Shown piece after piece: positions 7,047 through 14,692 of a DNA stretch of 28,022 nucleotides. The translations under genes and the position numbers were made by a program. A model generated the notes under the pieces. That model was given only the letters and a program-made list of their open reading frames with translations. It did not search any database and was not told the origin of the DNA. This DNA is from Bacteroidales bacterium (GTDB taxonomy: Bacteria > Bacteroidota > Bacteroidia > Bacteroidales > VadinHA17). Within the stretch, counting starts at the first letter, position 1, and each line of letters starts with the position of its first letter. The stretch covers positions 1-28,022 of the forward strand of contig JAFGXK010000110.1 of assembly GCA_016936695.1 (NCBI GenBank). Direction: 5' to 3'.

Positions 7047-8161
7047 CATTCCAGGAACCTACAGGCAGGAATGAAGACTTTCTCAAAACCGGCATCAACT
7101 TCCGCAGACTTCCCGTTATCAAAAATCGGGAAGGGCTTCTCATGGGTATAATCGAACGGGAAATCCAATACCTTAACATGGAAACGGTTCCCAAGGGTTT
7201 CAATTACTCCGGCCGGAGGGACCACCCTGTCGCCGGAAAGGGCTATCACATACATCCTGTCGCGGATCGCTGCCAGCGACTTTTCCCTTTGAAGTCTGAA
7301 ACGTACCAGGTCGAGCATTGAGCGGAAGGCCATGCCGAGAGGCCCCGAAACAAGCCGCCCGAGAAGGGACCCTTTGCTCCCGATCTCTTCCTCAAAAGCA
7401 TCCCTGTAATAGCGGCAGGTATTTTCGAAAGCCAGTTTGTCCATTATATGCTTCGATTCAGGATTCATTCTTCCGAAAACCGATCCCCCGCAAAACATGA
7501 AAAGCTTAGTGTCGGAAAAGAGCCCCCAGGGATCAGACATAAGCATTATCTCCGCCAGAAAAGCCCCGATGGAATAGGAAAAGATGTTTATTTTGCTGCT
7601 GGCCGGTACCACCGGATGACTGCCAGCCCTTATCTGCTTGACCAGACTGACGATATCACTGACAGTCTGGTAACCCGACCTTACAAGTCTTCGGGGATCA
7701 TCGGCAAGCCGTCTGCTTAAAGCATGATTGGCAAAGGAGGAATTCCTTATTTCTCCCATGACCGGAATCCTTTCCCTGATCAGCCTTAGCATGGCCCGCG
7801 GATCCTTCCACGAAACCGGAGCCCTGCTTATGTGAAATGAGATGGGAAAAAGAATGACATAACTGCCGGTTTCCGCAGCAAGGTGATAAGCCCAGGCAAG
7901 ATACTTGTCCCAGAATCTTTCATTCAGGCCGTGAAGCAGCAGAATGACCTTGTTTCCTCCTGAGGCCGGAACAAAAACCGGATAGGAAAACTCGGTGTTC
8001 TCCTTTATCGACCAGTCCTCCCCGCTGAACTGATCAACCGGCATCCCGTCTGATACAAAGGCGGTGTTGACTATTCTCATTCCCGATCCGTTGATTGGGA
8101 TCTCCCCGGCGGCCGGATCGAACAACGAACCAAGACTTGTCTGAAGTGAAGTGAATCCCAT
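7046..8161 (-). CDS. Alpha/beta-hydrolase-fold protein of unknown substrate
   Basis: The 371-residue protein has no evident signal peptide. The core is an alpha/beta hydrolase: VILLLHGLNERFWDKYLAWA (72-91) is the oxyanion-hole strand and loop; FSYSIGAF (194-201) is the nucleophile elbow with S197 in an S-x-S-x-G form instead of G-x-S-x-G; D311 in ALSGDRVVPP and H340 in DYTHEKPF complete a plausible triad. Before the fold lies an N-terminal segment of about 65 residues, and between S197 and D311 there is a helical lid-like insert rich in Arg, Met and Leu. It is divergent from the LytTR regulator gene with 217 bases between them and ends against the terminator at 7019-7046. Esterase, lipase or acyl-hydrolase activity is possible; the substrate cannot be read from the sequence. 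Confidence 0.75.
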   Translation of the reverse strand: MGFTSLQTSLGSLFDPAAGEIPINGSGMRIVNTAFVSDGMPVDQFSGEDWSIKENTEFSYPVFVPASGGNKVILLLHGLNERFWDKYLAWAYHLAAETGSYVILFPISFHISRAPVSWKDPRAMLRLIRERIPVMGEIRNSSFANHALSRRLADDPRRLVRSGYQTVSDIVSLVKQIRAGSHPVVPASSKINIFSYSIGAFLAEIMLMSDPWGLFSDTKLFMFCGGSVFGRMNPESKHIMDKLAFENTCRYYRDAFEEEIGSKGSLLGRLVSGPLGMAFRSMLDLVRFRLQREKSLAAIRDRMYVIALSGDRVVPPAGVIETLGNRFHVKVLDFPFDYTHEKPFPIFDNGKSAEVDAGFEKVFIPACRFLE

Positions 8162-8245
8162 GAGAACGCTTTTTAATTGTTTTACTGCTCAAAGGAATCT
8201 ATAGCAACTGAAGCCGTCAAAAATATGTGCCGGTTGACCCCCGGT

Positions 8246-8295
8246 TGTGACGAAAATCAAAAGAGAGGGATGAAATTTTGTCATAAGTGACGAAA
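8246..8295. promoter_or_regulatory. Candidate operator: palindrome and direct repeat between divergent genes
   Basis: TTTTGTCA (8276-8283), spacer TAAG, TGACGAAA (8288-8295) is a palindrome with one mismatched pair. A further copy of GTGACGAAA lies at 8247-8255, 40 bases from the one at 8287-8295, an integral number of helical turns. The site sits between the alpha/beta hydrolase gene and the LytTR gene and could control either. Direct repeats about two or four turns apart are usual for LytTR proteins, so autoregulation is plausible. Confidence 0.4.
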
Positions 8296-8351
8296 TCCGT
8301 TAGGTAATCCGGAGCTTGGGCATGGAAATTCGTTGAGAAAAATAAAAAGGC

Positions 8352-8359
8352 TATTTTTG
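8352..8359 (+). promoter_or_regulatory. Probable -7 element of the LytTR gene
   Basis: TATTTTTG matches TAnnTTTG and lies 19 bases before the ATG at 8379. There is no TTTG at the standard upstream distance; only GTTG at 8332-8335 is nearby. Confidence 0.4.
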
Positions 8360-8378
8360 TTGAAGAAAGAAAAATCCC

Positions 8379-9227
8379 ATGCCGGATTTCCAGAAACCAA
8401 TCGCTCCTTATCTGCTTGAGAAAAGGAATATAATTAACCTTATTCTCTTCACGGCTCTCTTTGCTCTTGTGTTTATAAACATATATTCACCATTCGGCGC
8501 CGATAAATGGTTCAGTCTTACGAAATTTCAGTTTTTCACCTATTCCAGCCTGGTTATCCTTACCGGAGTGCTGGTGGTTGTTGTCAGCCGCGTAATTATG
8601 TACCAGGTTTGCAAAAGGAAAATTATCAACCTTGGTCAGTTTCTTCTGTGGATTGTGGCGGAGGTGCTTTCAATGGCACTCTTTTATTCGCTTTTTGAGA
8701 AGTTCGTGTTGAATGACATCAGGGATTTCGTTCATCTTGTGAAAATGTCGGCCCGGAACACTGCCCTGGTCCTCCTCCTTCCGTATTCGGTTGCCTGGCT
8801 CTATCTTTCGTGGCACGACAAGAAGGAACAGATAAGGATCCTTGCCGAAGGACAGTCACCCGATCCCACTCCAGGCATGATTCCCTTTTATGACGATAAA
8901 TCGGTTCTCAAACTTTCGTTAAAGAAAGAAAGCCTCCTTTATCTGGAAGCAACAGAGAACTATATTACCATATGCTACCTCAACAAGGGGAAAGTGTCAA
9001 AATATCTTCTGCGGGCTACAATGAAAAGGATGGAGGAAAGCTTCGCCGGAACCGGTATCATCCGGTGTCACCGGTCGTATATGGTCAATTTCGAAAAGGT
9101 AAAGGTGATCCGCAGGGATAAGGAAAACCTGAAGCTGGAACTCGATCACCCGGAGGTGATGGACATTCCCCTTTCAAAGACCTACCTACAGAATGTCATG
9201 CAGACATTTGCCAAATACAGCGAATAA
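8379..9227 (+). CDS. Membrane-bound LytTR-family transcription regulator
   Basis: The 282-residue protein has four predicted membrane helices in its N-terminal half (about residues 17-36, 52-72, 84-105 and 127-147). A short charged linker leads to a C-terminal LytTR DNA-binding domain (about 180-278) with YLEATENYITICY, IRCHRSYMVNFEKV and IPLSKTYLQNV as landmarks. There is no receiver domain, so it is not a classic response regulator: the membrane part itself probably senses, or binds, a partner. Such one-component membrane LytTR proteins are common in Bacteroidota. It is preceded by a -7 box and a palindromic site, fitting autoregulation. The neighbouring thioredoxin is convergent and probably unrelated. 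Confidence 0.88.
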   Translation: MPDFQKPIAPYLLEKRNIINLILFTALFALVFINIYSPFGADKWFSLTKFQFFTYSSLVILTGVLVVVVSRVIMYQVCKRKIINLGQFLLWIVAEVLSMALFYSLFEKFVLNDIRDFVHLVKMSARNTALVLLLPYSVAWLYLSWHDKKEQIRILAEGQSPDPTPGMIPFYDDKSVLKLSLKKESLLYLEATENYITICYLNKGKVSKYLLRATMKRMEESFAGTGIIRCHRSYMVNFEKVKVIRRDKENLKLELDHPEVMDIPLSKTYLQNVMQTFAKYSE

Positions 9228-9252
9228 CGGGTTATATCAATCAAGGATTATC

Positions 9253-9552
9253 TTAGATTAAGGGCGACAGCACGCTCATTATCTGGGATTTGCTGTGAAC
9301 GCCGGCCTTACGGTATTTCATTTCCCCCGATTTGAAGATCATTAGCGTCGGAACTCCCTGAACGTTATATTTGAATGCGATTTCCTGGTTCCTGTCAACA
9401 TCTATCTTGATGATCTTCACCTTTTCCCCCAGCTCAGCGGCAATCTCTTTCATAATGGGAGACTGTATCTTGCACGGGCCGCACCACTCTGCATGGAAAT
9501 CAACTACAACAGGACGAGAATCTCTTATCAATTCATTGAAGCTGGCCTTCAT
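9253..9552 (-). CDS. Thioredoxin
   Basis: The 99-residue protein has no signal peptide, so it is cytoplasmic. The active site WCGPC is at residues 23-27 (C24, C27) with the following K28; the cis-proline is P68 in GVPTLMIF; and the VDFHAEW and KIIKIDVDRN strands fit the fold. It is a general thiol-disulfide reductant, reduced by thioredoxin reductase. It is slightly shorter than E. coli TrxA (109) through its N-terminus. It is monocistronic by spacing: 25 bases from the convergent LytTR gene and over 250 bases from the next gene on its strand. I would not assign trxA versus a paralogue from sequence alone. Confidence 0.93.
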   Translation of the reverse strand: MKASFNELIRDSRPVVVDFHAEWCGPCKIQSPIMKEIAAELGEKVKIIKIDVDRNQEIAFKYNVQGVPTLMIFKSGEMKYRKAGVHSKSQIMSVLSPLI

Positions 9553-9736
9553 CTTCGGTTATATGACTTTCGACGAAATTTTCTTAGGATCTAAAACGGT
9601 AACCAGCAGCATTTCCTGGTCCTTAATGGTTTTGTTGATAATGCTTCAGCTTTTGCCTTCACGTTCCTGCGGTTTTTGAAAACCATCCACCCCGACAAGA
9701 TTATCAATATGCTTGTTATCATTCAGTTTTTATATT

Positions 9737-9754
9737 TGTTATTACATAATAACA
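9737..9754. promoter_or_regulatory. Perfect AT-rich 18-base palindrome in the trx / efflux-operon gap
   Basis: TGTTATTACATAATAACA is fully self-complementary. It lies 50 bases downstream of the end of the efflux operon and upstream of the thioredoxin start at 9552. The rest of the 251-base gap shows nothing else recognisable. It could be a protein-binding site for trx control or an mRNA-end hairpin of the operon; there is no T-tract on the operon strand, so it is not a classic terminator. A TATATTTG at 9731-9738 overlaps it but no plus-strand gene follows. Confidence 0.4.
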
Positions 9755-9803
9755 GACAACAAGCTCTTTTGTTTTATTCCATCGCGTCTTGATTATCGAA
9801 TTG

Positions 9804-10919
9804 TCAGGCCGTTTTCCTGTACCTGTTAATGGCAAGAGTCGTGAAAATCACCGCGATTGCAGTAAGGGAGAATAAATCTCCCCTGATATCACTCAGCGTT
9901 GATCCCTTGAGCATTATCATCCTGTTTATTCTCATCAGGTAGGCCACAGGATTTGCCATATCGATCTTCTGTGCCCACACAGGCATGCTTTCGAGGGGGG
10001 TGAAGTTCCCGCTCATCAGGATGAATATTATCATGAAGAAAAATGCCACAAACATGAACTGTTGCTGGGTACCCGACATGGTGGATACGAAAAGCGCAAG
10101 CCCCAGGGCTGCAACCAGGAAGATGGCTGAGCCCAGAAACAATAACAGAATGCTGCCCTCAAACGGGATATCAAAGAAAAGTTTTCCAACGGCAAGCCCG
10201 ATCGCCAGATCGATAAGCCCGATCACAAGGAAGGGAACCATCTTTGCAGTAATAAACTGATATTTTCTTACAGGTGTTACATTTATCTGCTCGATAGTGC
10301 CTACCTCCTTTTCCTTTACCATATTCAGGCCGGCAAGCACAAAACCTATTGCTGCAACCAGAATCCCGAGTATTCCGGGGAGCATGTAGTGTTTGTAATT
10401 GAGCATCTCGTTATACCAGTAGCGGTGGGTGATACCAATAGTAGCCATGGCTCTGGCCGCTGCAGGGTTGCCCGCTATGGTAATGTCAAGGTTATAATCG
10501 CGGATGACTCCCGACAGATAAGCCCACGACAACTGAGCCGTCATCGAATTGATGGCGTTGACCGAAGCCATCACTTTCGCCGGTCTTCCGGTTCCGAGGT
10601 CTTTTCCGAAACCGGACGGGATATGAAGGACAATGTCGGCCTTATCGCTGTAAAGAAGTTCGTTGGCCTCTTTTTCGGATGAGGTTGACTGAAGTATCCT
10701 GAAAAATGGTGAGCCGTCGAGCTTGCTGATCAGTCCGCGCGATTCCGACGTCATGTCGTTGTCGATGATGCACAACCCCACAGATTTTATCTCAAAGGTA
10801 ATTGCAGGCACCAGGATGAGCATCTGAATTATAGGGATCGCGAAGATGGCCTTTCCGATGAACTTGTCACGGAAGATCTGAAGGAACTCTTTCTTTATCA
10901 GGAAAAGTATTGTACGCAT
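9804..10919 (-). CDS. ABC-2 permease, second membrane subunit (YbhR-like)
   Basis: This is a 371-residue inner-membrane subunit of an ABC-2 exporter. One membrane helix near the N-terminus (about 22-44) is followed by a large periplasmic domain (about 45-175) and then five clustered helices in the C-terminal half. KEKEVGTIEQINVTPV (about 206-221) is the cytoplasmic coupling segment conserved in ABC-2 permeases. It is the last gene of the operon, 59 bases after the companion permease, the widest gap in the unit. It is expected to form a heterodimer with the gene at 10979-12088, driven by the two ATPases upstream. In E. coli the equivalent YbhR/YbhS pair takes part in drug export. Confidence 0.88.
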   Translation of the reverse strand: MRTILFLIKKEFLQIFRDKFIGKAIFAIPIIQMLILVPAITFEIKSVGLCIIDNDMTSESRGLISKLDGSPFFRILQSTSSEKEANELLYSDKADIVLHIPSGFGKDLGTGRPAKVMASVNAINSMTAQLSWAYLSGVIRDYNLDITIAGNPAAARAMATIGITHRYWYNEMLNYKHYMLPGILGILVAAIGFVLAGLNMVKEKEVGTIEQINVTPVRKYQFITAKMVPFLVIGLIDLAIGLAVGKLFFDIPFEGSILLLFLGSAIFLVAALGLALFVSTMSGTQQQFMFVAFFFMIIFILMSGNFTPLESMPVWAQKIDMANPVAYLMRINRMIMLKGSTLSDIRGDLFSLTAIAVIFTTLAINRYRKTA

Positions 10920-10978
10920 TATTCGGTTTATCGTTTATCGTTCATGGTTATTTCCGGCATAGTGGCTTTTTCCCCTGC

Positions 10979-12088
10979 TTACTGTAACCTTATCTTGAAA
11001 TTTTTGATTGCCAGCACTATTAAGATAACTGTCATGAAGGACAGGATCAGGGTTTCCTTCCATACATGTGCAAATCCCGCCCCCTTGATCATTATATTCT
11101 TGATTATCACTATAAAATACCTCGGAGGCAGAATCGCGCTTATCCAGTTATAAACCTTCGGCATATTTTCGATAGGGAATATGAATCCCGAAAGCAGCAC
11201 GGTCGGCAGCATCATCCCAACCAGCGAAATGAAGATAGCCTGCTGCATTGTTTTAGAGACGGCAGAAATAAGGATGCCTATTGAAAGCGAAAGCAGGATA
11301 TAAAGCATGCTCTCGGCAAGCAGCAGAATCGGGCTTCCGTTGACGGGCATGCCGAAAACCAGTCTCGAAAGGACAAGTATTGTTACTACATTCACAAACG
11401 ACAGGAAGAAATATGGAGTCACTTTCCCGAGTATTATCTGGACAGGTTTAAGTGGCGACACCAGCAGCACCTCCATTGTCCCGAATTCCTTCTCCCTTGT
11501 CAGCGTGATGGACGTCATCAGGGCGCATATAAGTATCATTATCATGGTGATCACCCCCGGAACAAACATGAACTGACTCTTGAGAGATGGGTTATAGAAC
11601 ATCCTGACTTCCGGCACTATTACGGGCACAGACACCTGGCTTTCCATCGTGAGCTGCTGGTTGAACCCGGATATTATCGCAGTAGCATAATTGGCTACAA
11701 GCGTGGCCATATTGGGTTCCGATCCGTCGGCAATGATACTTACCCTGGCGGTTCTTCCGGCTTCCAGATCTCTTCCGAAATCTTCCCCGAAAATTATCAC
11801 CGCCTTTGCCTTTCCGCTTCTGAGAATCCTGTCGATATCCTGAAAGCCTGACAGATCGGCGGTCTTTCTGAAAAATCCCGAAGAACATATCTTATCGGTG
11901 AGTTCAACGCTGACATCATCTTTTGAGAGATCAAGGAAGGCCAGGCTCGCATTTTTAAGGTCGGTGCTCACCACATATCCGAAAAGGATGATCATCACTC
12001 CAGGAAGTCCGAACAATATACTGAGCGTTCTGATATCCCTGAAGATATGGATGAACTCTTTTCTGACAAATCCTAAAAATCTCCTCAT
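10979..12088 (-). CDS. ABC-2 permease, first membrane subunit (YbhS-like)
   Basis: This 369-residue protein has the same topology as its neighbour: an N-terminal cytoplasmic stretch (RRFLGFVRKEFIHIFRD), one helix (about 24-44), a periplasmic domain to about residue 175, then five helices. The coupling segment is TREKEFGTMEVLLVSPLKP (about 203-221). Its start overlaps the stop of the upstream ATPase gene as ATGA (12085-12088), so translation is coupled. It shares the family with the 9804-10919 product but the two are clearly diverged, consistent with a heterodimeric channel. The exported substrate is not determinable from sequence; the operon context suggests hydrophobic drugs. Confidence 0.88.
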   Translation of the reverse strand: MRRFLGFVRKEFIHIFRDIRTLSILFGLPGVMIILFGYVVSTDLKNASLAFLDLSKDDVSVELTDKICSSGFFRKTADLSGFQDIDRILRSGKAKAVIIFGEDFGRDLEAGRTARVSIIADGSEPNMATLVANYATAIISGFNQQLTMESQVSVPVIVPEVRMFYNPSLKSQFMFVPGVITMIMILICALMTSITLTREKEFGTMEVLLVSPLKPVQIILGKVTPYFFLSFVNVVTILVLSRLVFGMPVNGSPILLLAESMLYILLSLSIGILISAVSKTMQQAIFISLVGMMLPTVLLSGFIFPIENMPKVYNWISAILPPRYFIVIIKNIMIKGAGFAHVWKETLILSFMTVILIVLAIKNFKIRLQ

Positions 12089-12864
12089 AATTCTCTGTTG
12101 TTGTCAGCAGTTTCAGACTTTTTTCCGTACTTCATGCCCGGCCTGGCTATCTTCACAAACACTTCCTCAACCGATTCTGCATCATATTGCTTCTTAAGCT
12201 CAGCCGGAGTGTCTATTGCAACAATCCTTCCTTCATTCATGATTGATACCCGGTCACAGTATTCGGCTTCGTCCATGTAGTGGGTGGTTACAAAAACGGT
12301 GATTCCCCGTGAAGCGGTTTCATATATCATTTCCCAGAACTGCCTGCGTGTAATTGGATCGACTCCTCCTGTGGGTTCATCCAGGAAGACGATCCGTGGT
12401 TCATGAAAAACGGCTACTGAAAAGGCAAGCTTCTGCTTTAATCCAAGTGGCAGGGAGGAGATAAGCCTGTCACCGTACTCCTTGAAATTCAGCCTTTCGA
12501 GAAGCTTATTGGTCCTTTCCCTTATAAGAGTTTTATCCAGTCCATAGATACCGCCGTAAAGCATAATATTTTCCCTGATGGTCAGATCATCGTACAACGA
12601 AAACTTCTGACACATGTACCCGATGTTCTTTTTTATCTCCTCCGGCTGGCTGCGTGCATCGAATCCTGCCACCAATACTTCGCCCGATGTTGGTTCCGAC
12701 AGGCCCGTAAGTATCCTGATGGTAGTGGTCTTCCCTGCTCCGTTGGCCCCGAGAAAACCGAATATCTCGCCTTCGTACACCTCGAAGCTGAGGTTGTCGT
12801 TTGCAACGAAACTTCCGAATTTCTTTACAAGATTCCTTACCTTTATTACCGGATTGAGAGTCAT
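12085..12864 (-). CDS. ABC ATPase B of efflux system (degenerate signature, intact H-loop)
   Basis: This is a nucleotide-binding subunit of 259 residues equivalent to the C-terminal half of E. coli YbhF. The Walker A motif is GANGAGKT (39-46), the Q-loop YMCQKF has Q86, Walker B is IVFLDEP with E163, and the switch-loop histidine is H195 in TTHYMDEA. The ABC signature is LPLGLKQ (138-144) instead of LSGGQ. Its own nucleotide-binding half is therefore catalytically complete, while the signature it offers to its partner is degenerate. LPLG-type signatures are known in this ABC-2 subfamily. It overlaps both neighbours by ATGA (12861-12864 and 12085-12088). Confidence 0.93.
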   Translation of the reverse strand: MTLNPVIKVRNLVKKFGSFVANDNLSFEVYEGEIFGFLGANGAGKTTTIRILTGLSEPTSGEVLVAGFDARSQPEEIKKNIGYMCQKFSLYDDLTIRENIMLYGGIYGLDKTLIRERTNKLLERLNFKEYGDRLISSLPLGLKQKLAFSVAVFHEPRIVFLDEPTGGVDPITRRQFWEMIYETASRGITVFVTTHYMDEAEYCDRVSIMNEGRIVAIDTPAELKKQYDAESVEEVFVKIARPGMKYGKKSETADNNREL

Positions 12865-13787
12865 AGTTTACTTGTTTCTTCTTTTCCCATCAGTTCCAGG
12901 AACCTGTCTTCAATACCTGCTTCAGTCTCATTTATTACGGCATCATTTATCCCGTGCCCCGACAGGAACTCAAATAATGCCTTACCAGGTTTTTCTTCAG
13001 AGAAAGTGACGTGTATCGAATCGCCGAAAGGATAAACGCTCAGTGTTCCGGGGTACTCCCTGAGGGCGATCAGCAGCCTGTATCTGTTGCCGGTCTTTGC
13101 ACTGAACAGTTTACGGGAGAATCCGTCCCTTATGTTCTGAGGCTTGTCGATCGTCATTATCTGCCCGGTCTGGATAAGCGCAACCCTGTCGCATCTCATG
13201 GCTTCATCCATATAGGGGGTCGATACTACTATGGTGATATTATACTGCCGCAGCTTCCTCAGCATCTCCCAGAATTCGGTACGCGACACTGCATCGACAC
13301 CTGTGGTGGGTTCATCGAGGATAAGCAGGCGCGGCCTGTGGATCAGGGCACATGACAGGGCAAGCTTCTGCTTCATACCACCGGAAAGCTTTCCGGCAAG
13401 CCTTTTTTTGAATGGCTCGATATGGGAATAGATATCGCGGATAAGCTCGTAGTTCTCTTCCACTTTGGTGCCAAATACCGATGCATAAAAGTTCAGATTC
13501 TCCTCCACTGTGAGATCGAGGTACAGGCTGAACCGTCCCGGCATGTATCCTATGTTTTCGCGCAACTTTCTGAATCCCTTTGTGCTGTCGAGGCCGAGGA
13601 TTGTCATTGAACCCCGGTCGGGAAGGAGCAGAGTGGTTATTATACGGAAAAGTGTTGTCTTGCCTGCCCCGTCGGGTCCGATGAAACCGAATATCTCACC
13701 TTCGTTCACATCAAAGGAGATATCCTTCAGAGCCTGCGTGTCCCCGAAATTCTTCCAGATACCGGATGATTCAATGGCTTTATTCAT
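12861..13787 (-). CDS. ABC ATPase A of efflux system (intact signature, no switch histidine)
   Basis: This nucleotide-binding subunit of 308 residues is equivalent to the N-terminal half of E. coli YbhF; in E. coli the two halves are fused, here they are separate genes. The Walker A motif is GPDGAGKT (37-44), the signature is canonical LSGGMKQ (134-140), and Walker B is LLILDEP with E159. Two catalytic-support residues are replaced: the Q-loop reads YMPGRF with glycine at 84, and the H-loop reads STPYMDEA with proline at 191. About 80 C-terminal residues after the core form an extra small domain. It starts 2 bases after the adaptor gene. It is expected to pair with ATPase B as a heterodimer. 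Confidence 0.93.
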   Translation of the reverse strand: MNKAIESSGIWKNFGDTQALKDISFDVNEGEIFGFIGPDGAGKTTLFRIITTLLLPDRGSMTILGLDSTKGFRKLRENIGYMPGRFSLYLDLTVEENLNFYASVFGTKVEENYELIRDIYSHIEPFKKRLAGKLSGGMKQKLALSCALIHRPRLLILDEPTTGVDAVSRTEFWEMLRKLRQYNITIVVSTPYMDEAMRCDRVALIQTGQIMTIDKPQNIRDGFSRKLFSAKTGNRYRLLIALREYPGTLSVYPFGDSIHVTFSEEKPGKALFEFLSGHGINDAVINETEAGIEDRFLELMGKEETSKL

Positions 13788-13789
13788 CT

Positions 13790-14692
13790 TCAGAAAATGG
13801 CTTCCCCGGGCATCCCCGACTTCATTGTACCGTCATTGTTTACATCAATCGTAACCGCATAAACCAAGGTCCCCCTTTCTTCCTTGGTCTGTATTATCTT
13901 TGGCGTGAACTCTGCCTTTCCCGAGACATAACTTATCCTGCCCGGGAAGGTCTTATAGCCTTTTTCGCCTTCATCGACTCTTACAGTGCATTCACTGCCA
14001 ACCTTCAGACCGCCAAGCTGGGCGCCGCTTACATACACTTTCAGCTTCATAACTGCCAGGTCGGCAACCTTTACCAGGGGCCTGCCAGCCGCCGTAAGCT
14101 CTCCGGCTTCGGCATATTTTTCAATCACCGTTCCCTCCAGGGGACTCCTGACACTGCTTCGCGAAAGCTGCTCACTGAGCGTGGCCTTTTTTGATTCATA
14201 AACCGACAGCTCCGCTGCAATCGAAGCCTTCTGTGTGTCGTTTGCGGCTATCTGCTTTTCAAGCACCGCAACCTGCCCCGCGAGATCATCATATTGTTTT
14301 TTTGTGGCAGCATCATCCTTCAGCATGTTTTCAATCCTGACTATATTGACTTTAAGATTGTCTATCTGCTGGTTGAGAATCTCATTCTGAGCATTTATCG
14401 AGCCGATCTTCGTCCTGACGCCTCTCATACCCGCGTTGATCTCATTAAGCTGAAGGTGGAAGAGAGTGGTGTCAATCAGGGCAATTTCTGCTCCTTCCTC
14501 AATCTCAGTCCCTTCTGTTGCCGTGAATGTGAGAATACGCCCGCTTGTCTCCGATGATACGGTGACTTCTGTGGCTTCAAAAGTCCCGAAGGCATCAGCT
14601 ACGACTGTTTTGTTTTTGCAACCTGCTATCAGGACCACGGCGATGATCGTTAGTGTTAAGCGCTTCATAATTATATTATTAGGTAGTTTCAT
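13790..14692 (-). CDS. HlyD-family periplasmic adaptor lipoprotein of the efflux system
   Basis: The 300-residue membrane-fusion protein links the inner-membrane ABC complex to TolC. A lipobox (LIAGC, cysteine at residue 25) indicates anchoring to the inner-membrane outer leaflet. A first half-lipoyl strand (about 45-75) is followed by a long helical hairpin (about 78-190, rich in Gln, Leu and Glu), then the second half-lipoyl segment VRSPLEGTVIEKYAEAGELT (about 191-210) and a beta-barrel region. The start at 14692 overlaps the tolC-like stop as ATGA, as elsewhere in this operon; an internal ATG at 14668 would also give a full lipoprotein signal. It resembles E. coli YbhG/YhiI in size and arrangement. 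Confidence 0.9.
   Translation of the reverse strand: MKLPNNIIMKRLTLTIIAVVLIAGCKNKTVVADAFGTFEATEVTVSSETSGRILTFTATEGTEIEEGAEIALIDTTLFHLQLNEINAGMRGVRTKIGSINAQNEILNQQIDNLKVNIVRIENMLKDDAATKKQYDDLAGQVAVLEKQIAANDTQKASIAAELSVYESKKATLSEQLSRSSVRSPLEGTVIEKYAEAGELTAAGRPLVKVADLAVMKLKVYVSGAQLGGLKVGSECTVRVDEGEKGYKTFPGRISYVSGKAEFTPKIIQTKEERGTLVYAVTIDVNNDGTMKSGMPGEAIF

Noticed and set aside
6941..7321. Plus-strand open frame (126 codons) across the terminator at 7019-7046
   Set aside because: It overlaps the end of the small repeat-protein gene, runs through a strong intrinsic terminator and is antisense to the alpha/beta hydrolase.
13766..14194. Plus-strand open frame (142 codons) opposite the HlyD-type adaptor
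   Set aside because: Antisense to a gene inside a tight operon; no signal, domain or promoter.
13790..14692. RND-type efflux system suggested by TolC plus HlyD-like adaptor
   Set aside because: No RND pump gene (about 1000 codons) is present; the partners are two ABC ATPases and two ABC-2 permeases, so it is an ABC exporter.
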